DNA of 64,000 bases from positions 44,337,167-44,401,166 of the forward strand of contig NC_041011.1 of the NCBI RefSeq assembly GCF_004193775.1, written 5' to 3'. The notes under the pieces were generated by a model, which searched no databases, was not told the origin of the DNA, and worked only from the letters and a program-made list of their open reading frames with translations. Position 1 is the first letter of the stretch, and every line of letters begins with the position of its first letter. Shown here one piece after another: positions 25,623-33,474 of the stretch. The stretch is from Glycine soja (Eukaryota; Streptophyta; Magnoliopsida; Fabales; Fabaceae). The position numbers and the translations under genes are program-made.

Positions 25623-25767
25623 CTAGATTTGGATTACACAATATAATAAACGAAAATAACACGTCACAATACAAATTCTTGCTTGTCACACACAAACAAC
25701 AACTCCCTCAATCTGGATTTGGAATACACAACACAATAAAGAAAAACACACGTCGCAATACAAATTA
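25623..25767. repeat. 55-bp direct repeat downstream of the NLR gene
   Basis: Two copies (25623-25677 and 25713-25767) share ct(a/g)gatttgga(t/a)tacacaa, aataaa, and acacgtc(a/g)caatacaaatt. They are separated by about 35 bp. No gene is apparent. Confidence 0.85.
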
Positions 25768-26206
25768 TTTTAAGAAACATTTTTTCAATTTCATAGCCTT
25801 CAACTAGAACCAAACTTACCTTTCAATCACTACTAGTGCATATAAGGCTTCCCTTCATGACAAGCCGTTGTAGACAAACTGCTGCTCACTGCCAAATATA
25901 TTCAATTTTGCATTAGTAAACCTCTAGGTGCCAACTGATAAGAAAAGAAAATGGAGATACATATAGGTAGAGATCAGTAACAACTCAGTGACAGACCATC
26001 TACTTTAAATAAGTTAGATCATTTGAATTCAAATCAGATTTGTATTTGTTATGATTGTAACTTCACATCTTATCTTCAAGTCTTTAGGTTTCTGTTTCTC
26101 TAGCACATGTATTTAAACAAGTGTAAGCTGATGCAAATTACTCAAGCAATACAAATCCTTTTAATACAAAAGGGAGGCAACTCACCATGCAATGATGATA
26201 GTAGCT

Positions 26207-29200
26207 CTACTGAGAATCATCTCTGTGGACTTCACATTTGGGCGGAATGGAATGCATGTCAGTATTGATTTCCATTGGCATGTTTGTCAATTTCAACTCA
26301 AGGAGAGTGTTAACATGCTTTAGTCCATCAGGAAGCATTTTCATGCCCGGACATGATCGGATTTCCAGCTGTCTGAGAGAGGGGAGTGCTTCTGGCTCTA
26401 TATTCCATTCCTCTAATTGCTCCAGCTTCCAAAATTTTAAAACATGAAGCTGAGGAAAGCTTTGAGAACTGCAAACCAAATCTTTTCCCAGGTAGGATTC
26501 TGCAAGTAAAGACAATGAGTGAAGATTTGGAAGATCTTTCAAAGTTTGCATGGGATCATCCTCTAGTTTTGAATGTGATAGAGTAAGTTCAACAAGGCTT
26601 GAGGGCAATTGGTTCAAAATGGATGGACTGCTCAAGCATCCCAGCAAATACACGTCTGTGAGATTAATGTGATTTTTCAAAGACTTCAAGTGTATATTCC
26701 AAGGTCGACCTTCTTCATCTCTTGATTTTAGCCTCAGTGATTGAAGGTAGTCTAATTTCACAATCCAGTCAGCTACTACATCAAGTTGCGATTCCATTGC
26801 CTCTTGCTTTTTTGACATTGATTGGCATGTTATTCCCAATTTTCTGATATTGACCAATTTGTCCAGACCACCCTTGACCGGAGTCTCTTCGTCTACAAAT
26901 AGTCCCCACAATGTTTGGAGGTCAGATAGAGAACTACCTATGCGTATACCTTTTGGCTTGGGTGGAAATTTGGTGCGATAAGTTTCACTCAAGAACAAGT
27001 GTCTCAGTTCCATCTTCCAGATGGAGCTGGTTAGAGTATGTATGTAAGTGTATTTCAGATCAAGAGTCTGGAGTTTCAGCAAGCTGCTTATAGATGATGG
27101 AAGTGACTCTACATAAGTCCATCTTAGGCCAAGATACCTCAATCGAGTAAGTCTTCCAATGTTTTTAGGCAATTTGGCCTTGTAAACACCTTCTAGATCA
27201 AGCACCCGCAGTAGTAGAAGACAATTGCTCGAGATGCACAGGTTTAGAAAGTTACTTATATCTTGGCCAGGTTTACTTCCTTCTCGAGCATCAAAGGACA
27301 GGAAGGAGAGAACATCCTTGTAGTTGGTTAACAGGGAAGCTGAATCACTTGTAGTAGTGTTGCCATGAATATGTCTGTGCCAGGTATCATTTTCGTCAAA
27401 ACGATCTGCCACTTGACGTATTCTGGAATTTGTTGGTACTGCTGCATTCAGCAAGAATTCACGAAAAGGATTAGGGAGACGACATGTTTTCACCTTGCCA
27501 TTGGGCTTTCTCTTGGCAATTTGAACCATGTTCAGATCTATCAACTCTGCCAAGTACTTTTCTGCAATTAGCTCTGGTGGCCCTTGGTCTTCCCCTTGAT
27601 GCACTAGACCCTCTGCAACCCACAAAACAATCAATCTTCTTACAGGAATCCCAAAATCAGCAGGGAATAGCTTGAAATAAAATAAACATCTCCTCAGGTA
27701 TGAAGGTAAGTTCATGCAGACTGTGTTAAGTGTTTCAGACCAAGGGTTTTGACCTATAATGGACTGCTCTCTGGCATCTTCATGTAAAAGCAACTCGCTC
27801 ATTTTTAATATTTCCGATGGCAGGCCCCCACAATTTACAATTTCTTTTTCAGCATCTGTTTGTTCTAAGGGAACGTCCCTCAAAATTCTTGTAAACAGAA
27901 TCCAACTATTTTCATCGTCTAGTAACTGGATAGGAAGAACAAAGGATCTTGTACCCGCTTGTTGCAATACATTTGCATTGCAAGTGGTAAGAAGAAATCT
28001 GCTTCTTGTCGACTTGTCAGGTATGGTCTCTCTCAAGGTATCCAAGACATGGGAAGTTTTGATGCCATCAACAACAATGAGATACTTTGTATTCGCCAAA
28101 GTTGTGAATACAACTTGTGTTGTCCATCTGTCTTGCTGGCCACCCATAATTTGTTTGGCAGCCTCTTCGGCTACTTCTTGTAGAAGTTGTTCAACCGTAC
28201 AACTTGGAGGCACTGACACCCATACTCGACAATCAAAATTATCTTTAACAACTTGATTGTCAAATATCAAACTGGCTAGTGTTGTCTTACCTGTACCTTC
28301 AATTCCAACAATTGAAGTAATGCAGCGACTTTTCTCGTCCGAGAGTAATTGGTTCATCAAAACCTCTACTTCTTCATCAAACCCAACGATTTCAATGGGA
28401 GATGGTTGCTTGTTAAGAATGAGAGATGGTTGCTTCTTCGGACGTAAAATTTGAACCGTCGACAATGACAACTCAGCTTGGGATTGAAGCTGACCCAAAC
28501 CATACGCCTTTTTTCTTGTCGAGGCATCTTCAATTTTCTTTCTAATCTTTTTGATCTCGTCCATCATAACATGCCGCCTATAGTATCTCATAATGCAGAT
28601 TATCATTGATTTATGCTCCAATTCACTAGCACACTTGGTAATGACAGGTTCAGTTTCACGAGCAAGATCTTCCATTTGCTGCACCCAGATTTTGGATCTT
28701 CCTTCTAGTTCTCCAATCTCTTGGACATCACGAGACAGTGCATCCATCAATTGCTTTTCACCTGTGATTAATTGGAATTTCCGTTTGAGCCCTGTAATGT
28801 GCCTATACGAGGAAGCTGCAGGTGGTGCACGTGAATTTACACCCGTACCAGAAGTATCATTGTGTTCAACTATGGTTTCACTCTGGCTCCCTTGGATGCT
28901 TAGTAACGACTCTTTTCTTCCTTGGATATTTGCAATGGCATAATTGTTCTTCCTGTCTGAAATATCAATAATTTCTCTCAATAACTCTTCGACGTACCAG
29001 GCAAATCTGATTCTGTTTATAGTATACAGAAACCCATCCTTTGGACCACCAGCAACAAGACAGTGGCCCTTCCGAGTCACGGATCTCAATTGATCCACCC
29101 ACACTTTCTGTCTTCCATTCAGAATCAGACCTTCCACACTATCAATATCACTGAATAACGCACAAATTATAGCTAAATATCTTTTGGTGTTCTTCAAATT

Positions 29201-30346
29201 TGGTTCCAAAGATCTCAACATAAACAAAATCCATTCAATAACTGTACAAAGTAAATAACCGACTAGGAGAGTGATAAATGCCTCGAAATGCAAAACAAGT
29301 AAGGCGACGCAAAGCATAGCATAAATGCAATACAAGAAAGGGTTACGCACTGTTGTTCGGGGTTCTCGGGCATGTATTGCACTTTCCAATTTAGTTAGAA
29401 ACACATATAAATGCAAAAGGGAAAAAACCAAGTTAAAAAAGAAGAATAGGATTTGTGCTTTCACCAGTGCCACTAGTGACACACTTGGAACAGGTGTTGA
29501 TCTCGATCCCATTTTGGCTCCCATGTCTTTCCCAAAAAAAGTCCACCTTCTGTAAAGTGCATCTTCAAACTGAGTGCAGATGTACTTCATCTTCTTCATA
29601 AACTCGTGCTTGGAAGCATAAAGCTCAAAAAGATAGAGGAACTGGCAAAGCCTCCCCATACTTGACCGCTTTTCTGTCCTGGCAATGAATTTTTCAGCAA
29701 CACCTACCGTATAATCACAAACCTCCTTTACCTCTTCCAACCACACATTTTCTCTCTGACTTAACTCCCCAGTTGTTGAATTTAAATTAGACACAGCATT
29801 TTTAATGTCAACAAGAACGTCATCTCTCACATGTTCTACTATCTCGATCAGCTCCTCATCCCGGATAATTAAATTTTGGGTGAGAATGTGATCAAGCTTC
29901 TCCAGCGCTGGGGATACTATTGTGGTGGCTCTCACTCCTGGAGTTTCAACGGTCGGAACTATGCTTGTTTGGTCAGACTCAGAGTTCCTTATTCTCTCAG
30001 AGATTTGTCTCATCCTGTTGCTAATCTTATCCAGCTCTCTGCCAAGCTTGTATTTGCAAAACCAATACATAACTCCTTTCCTCCTCCTCCTTTGGAAGGT
30101 TTCCATGACATCTTGTGCATCAAGAGCAACGATCCTTATATCCTCTACCAACTCCAATTGATTGGGATTGGAGCCTTCGCGGCTTTCAAGGTGCTCTATG
30201 AATGCCAGCATGCACCTAAGCTCTTTTGCAATCCATTCAACCCGGCTTCTTACAGACTTCAATGCACGTGCCGATTCTTGAACGAGGAAACCAGTTAGAT
30301 TGTTTGCAACCGCTGATACGATGAAACTAACTGCAAGGTCAGCCAT
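26207..30346 (-). CDS. CC-NB-ARC-LRR immune receptor with extended multi-module, membrane-segment N-terminus (1379 aa)
   Basis: NLRs sense pathogen effectors and trigger cell death. The gene is one uninterrupted exon. Residues 1-120 resemble an Rx-type coiled coil (VEDIRIVALDAQDVMETF is EDVID-like). Further CC-like modules follow around 150-270, 385-465 and 520-615; WV-containing lines recur (GRQKVWVDQL at 411, GRSKIWVQQM at 549). Hydrophobic, probably membrane-spanning stretches lie at about 289-318 and 336-377. NB-ARC spans about 652-960: P-loop GIEGTGKTT (681), RNBS-B RSRFLLTT (781), GLPL-type CGGLPS (839), RNBS-D CLFYFKLFPADF (887). Kinase-2 reads LIVVDGI rather than VLDD-type, and the MHD position reads RLPNP. 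LRRs run from about 1030 to 1345. CC-NLRs are usually about 850-1100 aa, so the excess lies N-terminal. No stop or frameshift suggests a pseudogene. The altered switch motifs fit a helper, decoy or regulatory role, but that is inference. Confidence 0.9.
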   Translation of the reverse strand: MADLAVSFIVSAVANNLTGFLVQESARALKSVRSRVEWIAKELRCMLAFIEHLESREGSNPNQLELVEDIRIVALDAQDVMETFQRRRRKGVMYWFCKYKLGRELDKISNRMRQISERIRNSESDQTSIVPTVETPGVRATTIVSPALEKLDHILTQNLIIRDEELIEIVEHVRDDVLVDIKNAVSNLNSTTGELSQRENVWLEEVKEVCDYTVGVAEKFIARTEKRSSMGRLCQFLYLFELYASKHEFMKKMKYICTQFEDALYRRWTFFGKDMGAKMGSRSTPVPSVSLVALVKAQILFFFFNLVFSLLHLYVFLTKLESAIHAREPRTTVRNPFLYCIYAMLCVALLVLHFEAFITLLVGYLLCTVIEWILFMLRSLEPNLKNTKRYLAIICALFSDIDSVEGLILNGRQKVWVDQLRSVTRKGHCLVAGGPKDGFLYTINRIRFAWYVEELLREIIDISDRKNNYAIANIQGRKESLLSIQGSQSETIVEHNDTSGTGVNSRAPPAASSYRHITGLKRKFQLITGEKQLMDALSRDVQEIGELEGRSKIWVQQMEDLARETEPVITKCASELEHKSMIICIMRYYRRHVMMDEIKKIRKKIEDASTRKKAYGLGQLQSQAELSLSTVQILRPKKQPSLILNKQPSPIEIVGFDEEVEVLMNQLLSDEKSRCITSIVGIEGTGKTTLASLIFDNQVVKDNFDCRVWVSVPPSCTVEQLLQEVAEEAAKQIMGGQQDRWTTQVVFTTLANTKYLIVVDGIKTSHVLDTLRETIPDKSTRSRFLLTTCNANVLQQAGTRSFVLPIQLLDDENSWILFTRILRDVPLEQTDAEKEIVNCGGLPSEILKMSELLLHEDAREQSIIGQNPWSETLNTVCMNLPSYLRRCLFYFKLFPADFGIPVRRLIVLWVAEGLVHQGEDQGPPELIAEKYLAELIDLNMVQIAKRKPNGKVKTCRLPNPFREFLLNAAVPTNSRIRQVADRFDENDTWHRHIHGNTTTSDSASLLTNYKDVLSFLSFDAREGSKPGQDISNFLNLCISSNCLLLLRVLDLEGVYKAKLPKNIGRLTRLRYLGLRWTYVESLPSSISSLLKLQTLDLKYTYIHTLTSSIWKMELRHLFLSETYRTKFPPKPKGIRIGSSLSDLQTLWGLFVDEETPVKGGLDKLVNIRKLGITCQSMSKKQEAMESQLDVVADWIVKLDYLQSLRLKSRDEEGRPWNIHLKSLKNHINLTDVYLLGCLSSPSILNQLPSSLVELTLSHSKLEDDPMQTLKDLPNLHSLSLLAESYLGKDLVCSSQSFPQLHVLKFWKLEQLEEWNIEPEALPSLRQLEIRSCPGMKMLPDGLKHVNTLLELKLTNMPMEINTDMHSIPPKCEVHRDDSQ

Positions 30347-31413
30347 GCTGACCTAATGCAACCTTTGCTCTCTGCTTAATTGGCATCAAAGGAAATTCAG
30401 CTTAATCGTTATTAACCACACCTGTGTACTTTCAGCATATATGCCAACACCCCCTGTGTTTTACTGGAATTACGCTTAATACCCCTCGCCCTCTCTTTGC
30501 CTGCATTAATTTGGCACACCCTCGTCAAACCGCGTTACTTTGACCGTGATTTACATGTTTTCCAGTTAGTAGTTTGATACATTTAAGAGATATGACAAAA
30601 GCAGTCTGGATTGTATTGGAACATAGACTTTTTAACTAGTTTTACTAAAAAAAATTATATGGCCGGCTTCTTGCCCGGTTTTAATTAGTTATGACCGGCC
30701 ATATATAGATACGAGAGTAAGAAAATTATATTAAAGTGCATCACTTTTTTAACTGATCAAATGACATTAAATATTAATTATTTATATTTAATCATCTTAT
30801 TCATATAAGATAGTTTCCTTTCATAATATATATATATATATATATAACATATTTTATAAAATAAAATATTTTATGTGAGAAAATTAAATTTAAACTATAT
30901 AATCATGAAGGAGGTTTGATATTTAATGTAAAAAGTCACGTAACTTTTTAAAAAATTGAAATTAATTTTTAAGTGATCATCAAATATTAAATCTTAATCA
31001 TCTATAAAATTTAAATTTAATTCTCTCGTTCTATATAAAACATTTTTCTCTCATGTGTATATATATTCTTTATTTAATTTCTGCTTATTAAAATTTAAAA
31101 GAACCTTCAACTTATTATAAGCCAAAAATAGAAGAAATCGACCACATCGTTGAGAGAGAAAATATGAGAGGTAAACATGGAAAAACAATGATCGTTGTAA
31201 TACATAGAAGCATAAAATTTATGTTGCTCGCCGGTAAGACTAATGTTTGTTTCAGTAATAAAAAATTATTCCTTTCCCATATATACAAAATGACTATGAT
31301 GTATATTGTATGTGGTTTCAGTAATCAATGTTAGTACTCCTTTCCTTTGTATGCAAATTGACCGTGATTTACATGTTTTCCAGTTGTCAGAAGTTTGATA
31401 CATTTCAAGAGAA
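30347..31413. promoter_or_regulatory. 1.07-kb divergent spacer between NLR and DUF4220/DUF594 genes
   Basis: The two start codons face away from each other, so both promoters must lie here. The spacer contains a truncated copy of the DUF4220 gene's 5' end (30541-30633), a perfect 11-bp inverted repeat (tatatggccgg/ccggccatata, about 30657-30707), a short AT microsatellite near 30826-30845 and an AT-rich imperfect fold-back (about 30865-31055). Just before the DUF4220 start, ttttccag|ttgtcag could be a 3' splice site of a leader intron; this is inference. Confidence 0.55.
30541..30633 (+). pseudogene. Truncated duplicate of the DUF4220/DUF594 gene 5' end
   Basis: Aligns to 31359-31479. It shares tgaccgtgatttacatgttt plus tccagtt, then agtttgatacattt, gacaaaagcagtctgga, tgtattggaac and tagactt. 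The spacer copy lacks about 27 bp around the original start codon. It retains an ATG in the matching frame that gives MTKAVWIVLEHRLFN then a stop, parallel to LTKAVWNVLELRL in the intact gene. It ends abruptly after that. It is a remnant, not a functional gene. Confidence 0.85.
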
Positions 31414-33474
31414 ATGAAGTCATATGATATGATTCCGGATCTGACAAAAGCAGTCTGGAATGTATTGGAACTTAGACTTCTGGTTTTAATCAGTTTCTTC
31501 TTGCAAGTATTCCTAATAGTTTTTGGCAACCGAAGAAAATGCATAGCCGATGCAAGGCTACAAGTCAGTGTCTGGTTGACCTATCTCTCAGCTGATTGGA
31601 TTGCCACTGTTGCACTGGGAATGCTTTCCAAAGACAGCAAAAATCCTGAAAATGACCCCAACTTCATAATTATGGCCATTTGGGCACCCTTCCTTCTTGT
31701 ACATCTTGGTGGCCCTGACACAATCACTGCCTACTCCCTAGAGGATAATGAGCTATATCTACGACACTTCCTTGGGTTATTGTACCAGCTATCAGTAGCA
31801 GGTTATGTTGTTTACATTTCATGGAATGGCAACAAGCTTAATTATGTTACCATTCCAGTTATGGTGGCAGGAATAATCAAATATGCAGAGAGGACTTGGT
31901 CCTTGTGGTTGGGAAGCAGCCAAAAGTTCAGAAAATCCATTCTCCCTCCTCCGGACCCAGGACCAAATTATGCCAAATTCATGGATGACTACACTGCAAA
32001 AAAAGCTGAAGGATACAAAGTTAAATTAAAGGTTGAACCTACTTCCATAGTATTGGATCATTCTCCAGGGGCAATAGCAAATCACAATGTAGCAGATGCT
32101 TCTTCTTTACACGATGGATTCTATTTCTTTACAATTTTTGAGCGGCTATTTGCAGATCTCATCCTTAGCATTCAAGACCACCAAAACAGCCAACATTTCT
32201 TTAAGAACATATCATGGAATGATGCATTTCAAGTGATTGAGGTTGAGCTTGGATTGATGTATGATAAGCTATATACAAAGGCAGTGGTAACATACTCTCG
32301 CCTAGGCTTTTTCCTCAAATTTGTGAGCACTTTCTGCACACTCTCTGCATTTGTTACATTTTGCTGTCTGATACATAAAGCACACATAGATTATGAGCGG
32401 ATTATTACTTTGGTGCTTTTCGCTGGGGCTATTTTTCTTGAGATATATGCGGTCATTGTTTTACTTTCTTCGAGTTGGGCAATGCTTTGGTTAAGCAAGC
32501 GTAAGAATTGGAAAGTGGATCTTCTCCACAGGTCCATCTCATGTTTTCAAAGATGTTTTAAACTCTCGCACACCAAGAGGTGGTCTAATCTTGTGTCACA
32601 ATTCAATCTCATTAGTTTTTGCTTGAAAGATGAGCCAGTCAGATGCATCAAAATCCAGAAATTCCTTCGCATCTATCAGTTTTTCGAGAAGTCTTACTAC
32701 CAACACACACAAACTGTCCCCGGGGAATTGAAAAAACTCATATTTGAACAGCTTTTGGAGAAGTCTGGGGATGCAAAAGATACCAAAGCATGTAAAAAAT
32801 TATGCGCTAACAGGGGTGATAGAGTTCTTGACAAGTGGAACTGCCATTCCATTGCCTGGAGCACTGAGGTAGAGTTTGATCATAGCCTTCTGCTTTGGCA
32901 TATTACTACTGATCTTTGCTATTATTCAGATGTAACTGCTAACTCAAATTGTGCAGAGCTAGAAAACTGTCAAATAAGCAAACTTTTGTCAAATTATATG
33001 CTATATATTCTTGTTATGTGTCCTTTTATGTTGCCCAACGGAATAGGACAGATCAGATTTGAAGACACATGTGCGGAGGCCAGAGAAGTTTTGCAAGAAA
33101 GGAAGTACATATCAGACAGAGATCAAGTTTTGGAAGTGATACTGAGAGTGAAGACAGATGTTCTACCATCAGAGGTTAAAGGAGATAGAAGCAAGTCTGT
33201 GCTGTTTGATGCACGTAGGCTTGCTAAATCGATAGAGTCTTTAGAAAGAGAAAAGAAATGGTCGAAAGAAGAGAAATGGGAAATGATGAGTCATGTTTGG
33301 GTGGAGATGCTGTGTCATGCAGCAAGCCAGTGTAGAGGGTTTCATCACGCCAAACAGCTTAGCCGAGGTGGCGAGTTGCTTACCCATGTCTGGTTTTTAA
33401 TGGCTCATTTAGGTATAACTGAACAGTTTCAGATTTCACAAGGTCACGCAAGGGCAAAATTGATTCTGAGTTAA
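31414..33474 (+). CDS. DUF4220/DUF594 membrane protein, single exon, 686 aa
   Basis: The N-terminal DUF4220 part has predicted membrane segments at about residues 20-38, 50-70, 84-100, 118-137 and 144-157. It includes the family-type run WAPFLLVHLGGPDTITAYSL with EDNELYLRH after it. Two more segments lie at about 296-322 and 329-360. The C-terminal DUF594 part is recognisable by LLLWHITTDLCYY (about 492-504), SNYMLYILVMCPFMLP (526-541) and EMLCHAASQCRG (631-642). The family is plant-specific, often in multigene clusters; no biochemical function is established to my knowledge. The length is normal for the family and the first ATG gives the full domain. The gene is divergent from the NLR, with a decayed copy of its own 5' end between them. 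Confidence 0.9.
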   Translation: MKSYDMIPDLTKAVWNVLELRLLVLISFFLQVFLIVFGNRRKCIADARLQVSVWLTYLSADWIATVALGMLSKDSKNPENDPNFIIMAIWAPFLLVHLGGPDTITAYSLEDNELYLRHFLGLLYQLSVAGYVVYISWNGNKLNYVTIPVMVAGIIKYAERTWSLWLGSSQKFRKSILPPPDPGPNYAKFMDDYTAKKAEGYKVKLKVEPTSIVLDHSPGAIANHNVADASSLHDGFYFFTIFERLFADLILSIQDHQNSQHFFKNISWNDAFQVIEVELGLMYDKLYTKAVVTYSRLGFFLKFVSTFCTLSAFVTFCCLIHKAHIDYERIITLVLFAGAIFLEIYAVIVLLSSSWAMLWLSKRKNWKVDLLHRSISCFQRCFKLSHTKRWSNLVSQFNLISFCLKDEPVRCIKIQKFLRIYQFFEKSYYQHTQTVPGELKKLIFEQLLEKSGDAKDTKACKKLCANRGDRVLDKWNCHSIAWSTEVEFDHSLLLWHITTDLCYYSDVTANSNCAELENCQISKLLSNYMLYILVMCPFMLPNGIGQIRFEDTCAEAREVLQERKYISDRDQVLEVILRVKTDVLPSEVKGDRSKSVLFDARRLAKSIESLEREKKWSKEEKWEMMSHVWVEMLCHAASQCRGFHHAKQLSRGGELLTHVWFLMAHLGITEQFQISQGHARAKLILS

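Larger units (their letters stand above)
23281..26206. other. Spacer between MYB-CC and NLR genes (convergent)
   Basis: Contains the MYB-CC 3' region, a 1.24-kb element bounded by a 10-bp direct repeat (23839-25075), an (AT)n run (about 25342-25400), an ACCGGT-rich patch (25512-25614) and a 55-bp direct repeat (25623-25767). Both flanking genes end in this spacer. No exon is supported. Confidence 0.65.

Noticed and set aside
27759..28256. Plus-strand open frame of about 165 codons across the NLR gene
   Set aside because: It is the antisense shadow of the NB-ARC coding sequence and shows no protein motif.
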